In this document: in pieces, positions 6,630 through 14,063 of the stretch
Position numbering within the stretch: the first letter of the stretch is position 1
Layout of the letters: every line of letters starts with the position of its first letter
DNA from: CAVQTK01 sp963716455
Lineage (GTDB): Bacteria > Pseudomonadota > Gammaproteobacteria > Coxiellales > Coxiellaceae
DNA length: 14,063 nucleotides
Direction: 5' to 3'
Assembly: GCA_963716455.1 (NCBI GenBank)
Contig: CAVQTK010000006.1
Span: 1 to 14,063, forward strand
Notes under the pieces: generated by a model
The model's input: the letters and a program-made list of their open reading frames with translations, nothing else
Databases searched by the model: none
What the model was told of the DNA's origin: nothing
Program-made: the position numbers and the translations under genes

Positions 6630-8972
6630 TTATACCTCCTGTGTTGTGGGTACGAGTACTTCTCGAGTCCCATTACTTTCCATTTTACTGACTACACCTG
6701 CATTTTCCATCGCCTCAACTATACGAGCTGCCCGATTATAGCCAATTTTGAAGCGTCTTTGAACACTGGAAACAGACACTCGACGCGCTTTTATAACCAT
6801 CGCCACTGCTTCATCATAAAATGCATCTTGCTCAGCGTCTCCTTTTTCATCAGCAGTAGGCTCTCCATAGGTGCTGATTTCTCCGCTACTAGCGTCAGAT
6901 AATATTTCCTCCATGTAATCCGGTTTACCCTGGCTGCGCAAAAAGGCAACTACACGGTGCACTTCATCATCACTGACATAAGCTCCATGCACTCGCATGG
7001 GAACTCCAGCTCCTGGAGCTAAATATAGCATATCTCCATTTCCTAATAACTGTTCAGCACCTTGCTGATCTAAAATTGTACGAGAATCAATTTTAGAAGA
7101 GACTTGAAAGGCTATTCGCGTAGGAATGTTGGCTTTAATTAAACCAGTTATAACATCTACTGAGGGACGCTGAGTGGCAAGGATTAAATGTACTCCAGCG
7201 GCTCGAGCTTTTTGCGCTAACCGAGCAATAAGAGTTTCAACTTTTTTCCCTACAACTACCATCATATCGGCAAATTCATCTGCTAAAACCACTATTTGTG
7301 GTAATTCATCTAATGTTTTAGGTTCCACATCCTCTATTAATGGGATCAAGGGGTCTAGAAGAGGATTACCTTGCTCTGTAGCTTCCTTAACTTTAGCATT
7401 ATAGCCGGCAATATTTCGTACTCCTAAGGCTGCCATTACTCGATAACGACGCTCCATTTCTACCACGCACCAACGTAAAGCGCTTGCTGCATCTTTCATA
7501 TCTGTTACAACAGGAGTCAATAAATGAGGAATTCCATCATATACAGATAATTCTAGCATTTTAGGATCAATCATAATCATACGTAGTTGCTGAGGGGTAG
7601 CCTTATAAAGAAGACTCAGTAACATTGCATTAAGACTAACCGATTTCCCTGCACCAGTCGTGCCCGCTACCAACAGATGCGGCATTTTGGCTAAGTCTAC
7701 TACCACTGGGTGGCCGGCTATATCCTTTCCTAAGGCCAAACTCAATGCAGAACGTGCATTAATATATGCTTTGGATGCTAAAATATCTTGTAAACCAACT
7801 ACTTCCCGATCCACGTTAGGTAATTCTAATCCAATCACGGATTTTCCAGGTATCACCTCAACTACTCGCACACTGACTACCGAAAGTGATCGAGCTAAAT
7901 CTTTTGACAAGCTACTAATTTTACTTACCTTGGTGCCAGCTGCTAGTTGTAGTTCAAAGCGCGTGATAACAGGTCCGGGATGTATATCTACTACTTGCAC
8001 GGTGACCCCAAAATCAGCTAAATGTGTTTCAACTTGACGTGCTAGCGCGTTAAGTTCGGTCGGGCTCATTTTATATTTTTTTTTATTTTCATAAGAATCG
8101 AGCAATGTAATATCTGGAATCTTATTAGAAGAATGAGATTGGTAGCGAGGGATAAAAGTATCTTTAGGCAGTTCCGCTGGTTCAGCTATTAATTTAGTTT
8201 TTATAATTTCAATTTTAGGTTCTTTTATTTTACTTTCGTTTGAGTCTAATTTAGGCTCTACCTTTCTACGGCTCACTGGAGCCTTTTGTTTCTCAGGTAG
8301 TTTATTGAACAAAGAACTCAGTTTCAGCATTATTTTTTGATAAATAAATATTACACTCTCGCCAATTTTTTCACAGCATTTTTCCCAAGAGAAACCTGTG
8401 AACAAGGTGATGCCAATTAATAACAGTGCAAACAATAAGACACAACTGCCTCCTATATTAAAAATATTTTGCATGGACTGACTGATGAAAATTCCTAAAA
8501 TTCCACCTGGATGAAAAAACCTTTGTTGATCAATTTGTTGGTTTTGGAGACTAATCAGCCCTGCCCCACAAGCAATAATTAATATAAAGCCTACTAGACG
8601 TAAAATCCAAATTACAATGTGCAGAGTGAGATATTTTATATGTTCTAATTTAAATACTAATCGATTATGAAATAAAAGCCATGCACTGTAAGTTAACATC
8701 AATGGTATGGGGTAGGCAAAATAACCACAAACATAAAGGAGTAAATCGGCGATCCAAGCCCCGGCACGTCCAGCTGCGTTGCCAATTTGTTTACTAGTAG
8801 TTAAGTGGGACCAACCTGGATCGGTGGTATGATAGGAAAGTAGTGCCAGTAATAAAAATAGTGATCCGGCAAATAAAGCAATAGTAAATCCTTCACGTAA
8901 ACCCGTAAATAAATAGCGAATAATATCAGCCTGACCAGATATGGTAGGGGTTTTTATTGAGCGTCGCGCCAA
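6630..8972 (-). CDS. ftsK: DNA translocase FtsK
   Basis: FtsK is a septal, membrane-anchored double-stranded DNA pump that clears chromosome ends at division and activates XerCD at dif. The 780 residues lack the very long linker of E. coli FtsK (1329 aa), as in many relatives. Four membrane helices lie at about 29-47, 77-101, 115-140 and 173-193, followed by a Lys/Glu/Pro-rich linker at about 215-300. The motor has Walker A GTTGAGKS at 437-444, Walker B VVLADEF at 561-567, and ATQRPSVDVITGLIKANIPTR at 599-619. The winged-helix gamma domain (about 717-778, RRVSVSSVQRRFKIGYNRA) reads polar KOPS sites and contacts XerD. The start is TTG at 8972, supported by AAGGAG five bases upstream. It is the first gene of the minus-strand run. 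Confidence 0.97.
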   Translation of the reverse strand: MARRSIKTPTISGQADIIRYLFTGLREGFTIALFAGSLFLLLALLSYHTTDPGWSHLTTSKQIGNAAGRAGAWIADLLLYVCGYFAYPIPLMLTYSAWLLFHNRLVFKLEHIKYLTLHIVIWILRLVGFILIIACGAGLISLQNQQIDQQRFFHPGGILGIFISQSMQNIFNIGGSCVLLFALLLIGITLFTGFSWEKCCEKIGESVIFIYQKIMLKLSSLFNKLPEKQKAPVSRRKVEPKLDSNESKIKEPKIEIIKTKLIAEPAELPKDTFIPRYQSHSSNKIPDITLLDSYENKKKYKMSPTELNALARQVETHLADFGVTVQVVDIHPGPVITRFELQLAAGTKVSKISSLSKDLARSLSVVSVRVVEVIPGKSVIGLELPNVDREVVGLQDILASKAYINARSALSLALGKDIAGHPVVVDLAKMPHLLVAGTTGAGKSVSLNAMLLSLLYKATPQQLRMIMIDPKMLELSVYDGIPHLLTPVVTDMKDAASALRWCVVEMERRYRVMAALGVRNIAGYNAKVKEATEQGNPLLDPLIPLIEDVEPKTLDELPQIVVLADEFADMMVVVGKKVETLIARLAQKARAAGVHLILATQRPSVDVITGLIKANIPTRIAFQVSSKIDSRTILDQQGAEQLLGNGDMLYLAPGAGVPMRVHGAYVSDDEVHRVVAFLRSQGKPDYMEEILSDASSGEISTYGEPTADEKGDAEQDAFYDEAVAMVIKARRVSVSSVQRRFKIGYNRAARIVEAMENAGVVSKMESNGTREVLVPTTQEV

Positions 8973-9008
8973 ACTTACTCCTTCATTTTATCAATAGTTT
9001 TTTAAATA

Positions 9009-9039
9009 AAAATCCTCGCAGCAAGCCGCGGCGAATTTT
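9009..9039. other. Bidirectional terminator-like hairpin in the ftsK/trxB intergenic region
   Basis: TCGC at 9016-9019 pairs with GCGA at 9031-9034, with a further GC/GC pair inside one mismatch. AAAAT at 9009-9013 and ATTTT at 9035-9039 flank it as an outer A-U stem. Read on either strand, the GC stem is followed by a T-rich run, as in a two-way terminator. It lies 37 bases upstream of the ftsK start and inside its probable leader, so it could attenuate ftsK or be a dispersed repeat. No transcript is known to end here. Confidence 0.45.
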
Positions 9040-9252
9040 AAGCCATCTTAATGTGAGACTTATCTGTTATCTGATTGAAGTGACAGGGTTATCCCAATTA
9101 AACTGGCTGCACGTTCATTATCAGCCAATCTGAGCAAAAAAATTCTCAAAATGCTATACATTCCGTGTATTCGTCGGTAGATAATTGATATTAGTTTGGG
9201 TATTATTCCTTATATTTAGATAAGCAACAAGTATATGAGGAAAAAGAGCCTA

Positions 9253-10224
9253 ATGAATCCAATACCTTATTATCGTCTGATTATTCTTGGTTCTGGTCCT
9301 GCGGGATATACTGCTGCAATTTATGCTGCACGTGCCAATTTAAATCCTGTGCTTATTACTGGAATTCAGCAAGGAGGACAGTTAACTACAACCACGGAAG
9401 TTGATAATTGGCCTGGTGATGTAGAGGGTTTACAAGGACCACAATTAATGGAACGCATGTTAAAGCATGCAGAACGTTTTGAAACAAATGTTATATTTGA
9501 CCACATCTTAAAAGTCGATCTTCAGCAACGCCCTTTTTCATTAGTAGGAGACTTTAATACTTATCAATGCGACGCTCTTATTATTGCAACAGGTGCTTCG
9601 GCTCGTTATTTGGGTCTTCCTTCCGAACATGCTTATATGGGGAAAGGTGTTTCAGCTTGTGCTACCTGTGATGGCTTTTTCTACAGAAATAAGAATGTTG
9701 TAGTAATTGGTGGAGGGAACACTGCCGTTGAAGAAGCATTATATCTAGCGAATATTGCAGCGCATGTTACTATCGTGCATAGGCGTGGCAACTTTCGTGC
9801 AGAAAAAATTTTGGTAAACAAATTAATAGAGAAATCCCAATCTGGGAAAGTAAGAATTATTTGGGATCATGTGGTTGAAGAAGTTATTGGCGATGAGAGA
9901 GAAGTTACTGGCATTAAATTACGAGATGTCAAAAATCAAACCATTCAAGAATTAAAAGCGTCTGGGGTCTTTATTGCTATAGGTCATGATCCAAATACCC
10001 AAATTTTTCGTGGTCAAGTTGAGATGTCAAATAGTGGTTATATTTATGTAAAAAGTGGTTTATCTGGAAATGCGACAGCTACCAGTATTGATGGCGTTTT
10101 TGCCGCTGGGGATGTAGCGGATTCGGTTTATCGTCAAGCAGTGACTTCCGCAGGTACAGGATGTATGGCTGCTTTAGATGCAGAAAAGTATTTGGATTTA
10201 ATAACTCATGTTAGCAATCATTGA
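9253..10224 (+). CDS. trxB: Thioredoxin-disulfide reductase
   Basis: TrxB is a cytosolic FAD enzyme that passes electrons from NADPH to thioredoxin, feeding ribonucleotide reductase and disulfide repair. With the start at 9253 it has 323 residues, against 321 in E. coli. Visible are the FAD site GSGPAG at 13-18, the NADPH site GGGNTA at 153-158 with the phosphate-binding HRRGNFRA at 176-183, the redox-active CATC at 136-139 and the second FAD segment GVFAAGDVAD at 281-290. An in-frame ATG at 9235 would add six residues, but it has no ribosome site; the ATG at 9253 has AAGAG just upstream. It is divergent from ftsK, as trxB is from lrp-ftsK in E. coli; lrp is missing here. Its last 17 bases overlap the SulP gene. 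Confidence 0.96.
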   Translation: MNPIPYYRLIILGSGPAGYTAAIYAARANLNPVLITGIQQGGQLTTTTEVDNWPGDVEGLQGPQLMERMLKHAERFETNVIFDHILKVDLQQRPFSLVGDFNTYQCDALIIATGASARYLGLPSEHAYMGKGVSACATCDGFFYRNKNVVVIGGGNTAVEEALYLANIAAHVTIVHRRGNFRAEKILVNKLIEKSQSGKVRIIWDHVVEEVIGDEREVTGIKLRDVKNQTIQELKASGVFIAIGHDPNTQIFRGQVEMSNSGYIYVKSGLSGNATATSIDGVFAAGDVADSVYRQAVTSAGTGCMAALDAEKYLDLITHVSNH

Positions 10225-11821
10225 GGCTTATCGCTTAGGATTATTAAAACCAAAATATTGGCTAAATAATTTAACTGCCGGTTTGATTGTCGGTGTAGTT
10301 GCATTACCCTTAGCAATGGCATTTGCTATTGCTTCTGGAGTGAAGCCAGAACAAGGTCTTTATACAGCAATTATTGCTGGGATAATCGTCAGTGTTTTCG
10401 GCGGAAGTCGAGTTCAGATTGCAGGACCAACAGGTGCATTTATAGTTATCCTAGCTAATATTACTGCTAAACATGGGGTGGATGGTTTACAAGTTGCATC
10501 TTTATTGGCTGGGTTTATTTTACTTTTCATGGGCATAATTAGACTGGGTAATGTAATTAAATATATTCCCGATCCGGTCATCGTCGGTTTTACTAGTGGT
10601 ATTGGCATCATTATTTTTGTAGGCGAGTGGAAGGATTTTTTTGGATTACCTGTAGTCTACCATTTAAATGCTCATTTTTTTCAGAAACTATCTGCTTTAA
10701 TAAAGTCATTGCCACTTTTAAATTTAGAGACTACGGTTTTGGGATTTTTAAGCCTGTTAGTTGCAGTTATTACTCCGAAATTTATAAAGCGAATTCCCGG
10801 TCCACTTTTCGCCATGGTAGTGGCTATGAGTCTTCAAGCAATTTTTCACTTCAAAAATGTAGCAACTTTAGGCAGCGCTTTTAATGGTATCCCCAATCAT
10901 TTGCCACATTTTCATTTTCCTTCTATCAATTTTTCCCACTATTCAGACTTAGTTGCCTCCGCTTTTACTATTGCGTTACTTGGAGCAGTTGAGTCCCTAC
11001 TTTCCGCAACTGCTGCAGATGGTTTAGCGGGTACTCGACATAATTCTAATCAAGAGCTAGTTGGTCAAGGGTTAGCTAATATTTGTGCTCCTCTGTTTGG
11101 AGGTTTTGCTGCAACCGGCGCTATAGCACGAACCGCAACTAATATACGCAATGGTGGTAATAGTCCTATTGCTGCAATCGTCCATTCCTTGGTGCTATTT
11201 TTAGTGATTGTACTTTTTGCTCCTTTTGCAGCAAATATCCCCTTATGCACGTTAGCCGCTATTTTATTTGTAGTTGCTTACAACATGAGTGATATCTCGC
11301 ATTTTATTCGCATGTTCAAGCATGCGCCTTTTTATGATGTATTAGTTTTGGTGGTCACTTTTTTATTAACTATTTTTACTGATTTAGTGGTTGCAGTTAG
11401 TGTGGGGGTTATTCTTGCTATGCTTTGCTTTGTTCGCCGCATGACCCAAATTACCACTGTTGAACAGCAAGCCGTTCCTGATGTGATGGGTAGATCTAAA
11501 GATACAATTATTTATACTATTCAAGGTCCACTATTTTTTGGTGTAGCAGAAAAAGTTGAACGAGCTTTAGCTGTGATTAATGAGGATCCCGACGTTATTA
11601 TCTTCCGTTTAAAAAATGTCCCCTTTATGGATATCACTGGATTGGAAACTTTCTCGGAGTTAATGAAAGAATTTAATAAGCGCAAAGTTAAAGTTTATCT
11701 TTGTGAGGCCAACCTTAAAGTTATGCACAAAATAGTTAAACTAGATATCTTGCATTTAATAGCTAACAAAAATATTTTTGCTTCGTTCGAGGAAGTGTTA
11801 CAGCTCAGTAAGAGCACTTAA
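10208..11821 (+). CDS. SulP-family inorganic anion transporter with STAS domain
   Basis: This 537-residue protein is a SulP/SLC26 inner-membrane carrier. Residues 20-412 form the 10-14 helix transport domain, with the family segments QGLYTAIIAGIIVSVFGGSR at 49-68, QIAGPTGAF at 70-78 and the signature AVESLLSATAADGLAGTRHN at 260-279, including the conserved glutamate E262. Residues 430-530 form a cytosolic STAS domain with the typical FMDITGLE loop at 473-480. Family members move sulfate, bicarbonate, C4-dicarboxylates or other anions, and the substrate cannot be read from the sequence. The ATG lies 17 nt inside trxB in another frame and has no strong ribosome site, so translation may be coupled to trxB. 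The next small gene starts 8 nt after its stop. Confidence 0.94.
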   Translation: MLAIIEAYRLGLLKPKYWLNNLTAGLIVGVVALPLAMAFAIASGVKPEQGLYTAIIAGIIVSVFGGSRVQIAGPTGAFIVILANITAKHGVDGLQVASLLAGFILLFMGIIRLGNVIKYIPDPVIVGFTSGIGIIIFVGEWKDFFGLPVVYHLNAHFFQKLSALIKSLPLLNLETTVLGFLSLLVAVITPKFIKRIPGPLFAMVVAMSLQAIFHFKNVATLGSAFNGIPNHLPHFHFPSINFSHYSDLVASAFTIALLGAVESLLSATAADGLAGTRHNSNQELVGQGLANICAPLFGGFAATGAIARTATNIRNGGNSPIAAIVHSLVLFLVIVLFAPFAANIPLCTLAAILFVVAYNMSDISHFIRMFKHAPFYDVLVLVVTFLLTIFTDLVVAVSVGVILAMLCFVRRMTQITTVEQQAVPDVMGRSKDTIIYTIQGPLFFGVAEKVERALAVINEDPDVIIFRLKNVPFMDITGLETFSELMKEFNKRKVKVYLCEANLKVMHKIVKLDILHLIANKNIFASFEEVLQLSKST

Positions 11822-11828
11822 GGAAAAG

Positions 11829-12029
11829 ATGCGTGACAATGATTTAATTGAGAAAATGGAAAATATTCTCCAGAATCAAGTGGTATCTGAAACTGACCTA
11901 CGTTTATTTAAATTTGTTCTTGATAAGAGATTGGAAAAAATTGCTCGAGAAATACAAGAAAATAAAACCGGTGAATATGAATACAAAGTTGATTTACAGG
12001 AAGCTCGTTTAAAAATAAACCTGCAATAA
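11829..12029 (+). CDS. Small charged helical protein, function unknown
   Basis: This is a 66-residue protein, rich in Lys, Glu and Asp. Residues 5-45 (LIEKMENILQ..., then LRLFKFVLDKRLEKIAREIQ) look like one or two amphipathic helices. It has no signal peptide or membrane segment and matches no family I recognise. The ATG at 11829 has AAGGA 4 nt upstream and lies 8 nt after the SulP stop, so it looks like the last gene of the trxB-SulP run. The frame stays open upstream to an ATG at 11778 inside SulP, but that start has no ribosome site and overlaps another gene by 44 nt, so I prefer 11829. It could be a small partner of the transporter; only the spacing supports that. Confidence 0.62.
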   Translation: MRDNDLIEKMENILQNQVVSETDLRLFKFVLDKRLEKIAREIQENKTGEYEYKVDLQEARLKINLQ

Positions 12030-12263
12030 ACTCCTCTCTAAGTAATATAGGATGGTTACAAGTTTTTAGTTACTTATTTCTTATCGCATTAATTTTGAAA
12101 ATTGAATATAAGGACGAAAGACCTCCCACGGTAAGTCAATTTCGTCAATCCCTTGAAAAAAAGCCTAATTCTTTAAGGGGAAAAAAATAGTTGGGCATGT
12201 ATTACTCGTAGATTCGCAAGGAATGGCATTAGAATTTGTAAGCAAAAAATTATTTGCTGCATC

Positions 12264-12266
12264 TAA
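12264..12266 (+). repeat. Target-site duplication TAA, left copy
   Basis: TAA at 12264-12266 is repeated at 13136-13138, directly outside the matching ends of the insertion sequence. A 3-bp TNA-type duplication fits the IS427 group of the IS5 family. Because the flanks read CTAAG on both sides, a 4-bp call is also arithmetically possible, but TAA makes the ends symmetrical. Confidence 0.75.
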
Positions 12267-12288
12267 GAGCCTGTTTAAAATCTTTTTA
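12267..12288 (+). repeat. Left terminal inverted repeat of the IS
   Basis: These 22 bp are perfectly complementary to 13114-13135. The transposase stop codon (12275-12277) lies within this repeat. Confidence 0.93.
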
Positions 12289-13064
12289 CCAGTAACCCAA
12301 TAAAACTTAAGATTACCATCTGCAAACTCGTATTAATTTTTCTCTCACAGTTCTTCCATAATCGACGACTTTTTTCAATCCATCCAAATGATCTTTCAAC
12401 AACCCAGCGTTTTGGTATTACAATAAACTTATGTAATTCACTACGTTTAGCAACTTCTACTGTTGCACCTAATATATTATTTATTTCTACTGCAAATGGT
12501 TCCCCAGAATATCCACCATCAACTAAAACATTTTTTACTTCTGATAAATTTTCTTTTTTATTATTTATCATTATCGCTGCACCTTCTCTATCTCCAATAT
12601 TGGCAGTAGTGATATGAATCGCATGCGGAAGTCCTTGAGTATCTACTGCAATATGACGTTTAATTCCAGAAACTTTTTTTCCTGCATCATATCCTTTTTC
12701 TTCCGCTGTATCTGTGTTTTTAATACTTTGCGCATCAACGATGCAAAAGCTGGTCTTCGTATTCCGACCATTGTTTGTACGAACCTCGCCAACTAATTTT
12801 TTTTAAAACGTGTTCAAGCAAGCTCGGTTTAGATTCTTCAACTTCAGACCAGATGTGAAAATAAGCATATACACTTCGCCAATCAGGAAAATCACTCGGA
12901 AGCATTCGCCACTGACAGCCACTTTTTAATAGGTACAATACAGCGCAAAAAATCTCATATAAATCATGTTTGCGAGGGCGAGTTGTTTTTCTTGCACTTA
13001 ATAATAGTGGCTTTATTTTCTTAAATTGCTCCTTGCTGATATCGCTTGGATAACTTTTTCTCAT
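12275..13064 (-). CDS. IS5-family transposase in two frames (orfA/orfB), A8 junction
   Basis: The first frame starts at ATG 13064, with AAGGA 6 nt upstream, and runs to a TGA near 12735. Its first 89 residues form the N-terminal domain typical of IS5/IS427 transposases (YEIFCAVLYLLKSGCQWRML, PDWRSVYAYF). The second frame carries the catalytic core from about 12796 to 12275. Going from one to the other needs a +1 (or -2) shift at a run of eight A (minus strand, 12797-12804): HVLKK then LVGEVRTNNGR. Joined there, the protein is 262 residues with D110 (IVDAQS), D182 (LVDGGYSG) and E223 (VVERSFGW) as the DDE triad. Slippage at A8 dropping one base gives the fused protein; alternatively an extra A has inactivated it. 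The second frame alone lacks D110 if it starts at its internal ATG (12571). Confidence 0.9.
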
Positions 13065-13113
13065 ATAAAATCCTTTTAAGTATGTTTTGAATGTGAATTA
13101 GTGTACACATAAT

Positions 13114-13135
13114 TAAAAAGATTTTAAACAGGCTC
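13114..13135 (-). repeat. Right terminal inverted repeat of the IS
   Basis: These 22 bp are perfectly complementary to 12267-12288 and are followed by the right TAA copy at 13136-13138. They lie upstream of the transposase start, so any promoter would be in or just inside this end. Confidence 0.93.
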
Positions 13136-13551
13136 TAAGAAAATTAATCTATTATCAAAGTTTGAAACTTTTTTGGCGATACTATTCGCAACATGGTTTC
13201 TGAATTATACCGCATTCAAAAGAGAATTAGAACATTTTATGGACGGCCCTTTACCCTCCTGGGGCGGAAATCTTATAATTATCCTATGGTAATGTTTTTT
13301 GTTGTTTCTTATTTTAAGAATCGTTTAGTAGATTCTTCTTTGAATGACCATGAATTAAATTCAAGATTAGCTAAATATGCTCGAAATGAATTAAACTGTT
13401 CTTTATTTTCAGAAAAGAGTTGTCACAGAAAAAAATTGCCCGTCTGTGACTTTAAGTCTGGAAGGGTAAGGGGTTTAAAAAAAGATTAGTATTTGCACTT
13501 TGTAGATCTCATTGGTTGAGAATCAAAGAATCATTCACCTAGGGAAAAGGA

Positions 13552-14063
13552 ATGTCTAGGAAAGAATTAACTACTGCTGAACTGGAAAAACAGATTGGCA
13601 ACCTAACCCAACAGGTCATTGATAGTTATCAAAAGACCGAACAGGCCCATGAGCTGGGTTCCCGTTTATCTCTTCTACACCAGTACCTGATCACAGGGCT
13701 ATTGCGCGAGGAGGAATCATTAACAGATATCTACTTAAACTGCGCGGTCAATCTGCTAAACAATGTATTACGCGACAAAGGCTTAACTACCAACCTATTC
13801 ACCCGAGAGAGTTTTAACAGCCACCGTAGCCATCAAACATTATTTTTCCAAACCCTTTATTGGGCATTACTACGCCCATGGATTCTGCCAGCCAGCGAGG
13901 GTGCGTTGTCGAGCGCCCAGGAGTTAGCAAGATTTCTCAAAGACTTACGCCAACGCTCAACCCTATCTGAGGAAGTCAAATGGTTCAATGATTTTGACAC
14001 CCGAATTGGCACAGATATCGCTTTGAGCTATGCATGGCAATGTTGCTTACATGCCTTAAACTT
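13552..14063 (+). CDS. Unrecognised protein, 5' part only (runs off the window)
   Basis: An open frame of 170 codons starts at ATG 13552 and is still open at the window end. AGGG lies 7 nt upstream, with a second AAGGA directly against the ATG. Residues 1-40 are charged and coiled-coil-like (ELEKQIGNLTQQVIDSYQKTE). The rest is helical and Leu/Ala-rich, for example LLHQYLITGLLREEESLTDI and FFQTLYWALLRPWILPASEG. No signal peptide or clear membrane segment is visible. Third-codon positions are richer in G and C than in any neighbour (many CTG, GCC, CAG, CGC codons), hinting at a different origin. I do not recognise the family. It begins 62 nt after the decayed membrane-protein gene and looks independent of it. 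Confidence 0.7.
   Translation, partial: MSRKELTTAELEKQIGNLTQQVIDSYQKTEQAHELGSRLSLLHQYLITGLLREEESLTDIYLNCAVNLLNNVLRDKGLTTNLFTRESFNSHRSHQTLFFQTLYWALLRPWILPASEGALSSAQELARFLKDLRQRSTLSEEVKWFNDFDTRIGTDIALSYAWQCCLHALN

Larger units (their letters stand above)
12267..13135 (-). mobile_element. Insertion sequence, IS5 family (IS427-like), 869 bp
   Basis: The ends 12267-12288 and 13114-13135 are perfect 22-bp inverted repeats starting GAGCCTGTTTAAAATC, and the element is flanked by TAA on both sides. Inside is a two-frame DDE transposase on the minus strand that starts 50 bp from the right end and finishes inside the left repeat. Size, repeat length, duplication and two-frame transposase all fit IS427-type IS5 elements. 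The intact ends and perfect repeats suggest recent arrival. It landed in an open frame of a membrane-protein gene. Confidence 0.93.
12050..13489 (+). pseudogene. Decayed membrane-protein gene split by an insertion sequence
   Basis: Three plus-strand open segments join into one membrane protein. Segment A (12050-12190, no start codon) begins GWLQVFSYLFLIALILKIEY and ends at a TAG just after an A7 tract (12181-12187); one extra A would carry it on into segment B. Segment B runs from about 12169 to 12266, is cut by the insertion sequence, resumes at 13137 after element and target duplicate are removed, and ends at TAA 13290-13292. It includes GHVLLVDSQGMALEFVSKKL and, past the break, FETFLAILFATWFLNYTAF. 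Segment C continues in another frame as VMFFVVSYFKNRL to TAG 13487-13489. Joined, B and C give a helix NLIIIL-VMFFVVSYF. So there are about three membrane helices, one or two frameshifts and one insertion. The family is not recognised. The original start is unclear, and a frame-C ATG at 13193 is unlikely to be a real start. Confidence 0.62.

Noticed and set aside
7174..8037. Plus-strand open frames of 76 and 125 codons inside ftsK
   Set aside because: They lie antisense to conserved motor-domain sequence, have unusual Ser/Thr-rich composition and no upstream signals.
8973..9234. A LexA operator or clear sigma-70 promoters between ftsK and trxB
   Set aside because: No CTGT-N8-ACAG palindrome was seen. 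The best trxB candidate, TTGATA with TTATAT, has a 19-nt spacer, too poor to call.
12275..12571. Second transposase frame as an independent 98-residue gene
   Set aside because: The frame is open far upstream of the ATG at 12571, and the first catalytic aspartate lies there, so it is part of a shifted two-frame transposase.
13193..13489. A stand-alone 98-residue plus-strand gene
   Set aside because: Its first 30 residues are an out-of-frame reading of segment B of the broken membrane-protein gene, which makes better protein sequence; no ribosome site precedes the ATG. Only its later part is kept, as segment C of the pseudogene.
1..14063. CRISPR array, tRNA or rRNA genes, prophage or a complete defence system
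   Set aside because: No regularly spaced direct repeats, cloverleaf-like segments, rRNA stretches or recognisable phage or defence genes were found on either strand.

Overview
The window reads as a piece of an AT-rich gammaproteobacterial chromosome. The best guess is a Legionellales-type or similar host-associated organism. The evidence is the conserved block trxB / ftsK-lolA-rarA-(crcB)-serS, which E. coli also carries in this order (there with lrp between trxB and ftsK), together with low GC content, a large ankyrin-repeat protein, palindromic repeats and an IS5-type insertion sequence. The order-level assignment is an inference from this mix, not proven.

Layout. (1) 1-2229: a long imperfect palindrome (6-151) and a minus-strand ankyrin-repeat gene whose last ten codons and stop lie inside that palindrome. 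(2) 2230-2895: 666 bases without an intact gene. They hold a start-less 79-codon remnant on the minus strand (2267-2506), a 182-bp imperfect palindrome directly against it (2510-2691), an AT-rich stretch, and a REP-like hairpin/terminator just after serS. (3) 2896-8972: a tightly packed minus-strand run, transcribed ftsK -> lolA -> rarA -> crcB -> serS. (4) 8973-9234: a divergent intergenic region with a terminator-like GC hairpin. (5) 9253-12029: a plus-strand run trxB -> SulP anion transporter (17-nt overlap) -> 66-aa charged protein. (6) 12030-13489: a decayed membrane-protein gene, broken by two frameshifts and by an 869-bp IS5/IS427-like element with 22-bp perfect terminal repeats and a TAA target duplication. 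(7) 13552-14063: the 5' part of an unrecognised, relatively GC-rich gene running off the right edge.

How the genes work together. The central block is housekeeping: chromosome segregation and division (FtsK), lipoprotein trafficking to the outer membrane (LolA), replication-fork maintenance (RarA), fluoride export (CrcB), Ser-tRNA charging (SerS) and thiol redox (TrxB). The two ends are accessory and show genome flux. I see no complete novel defence or secretion system. The points most worth a second look are palindromes that fuse to or abut gene ends, a transposase whose halves are joined only across an A8 tract, and the reconstructable dead membrane-protein gene.
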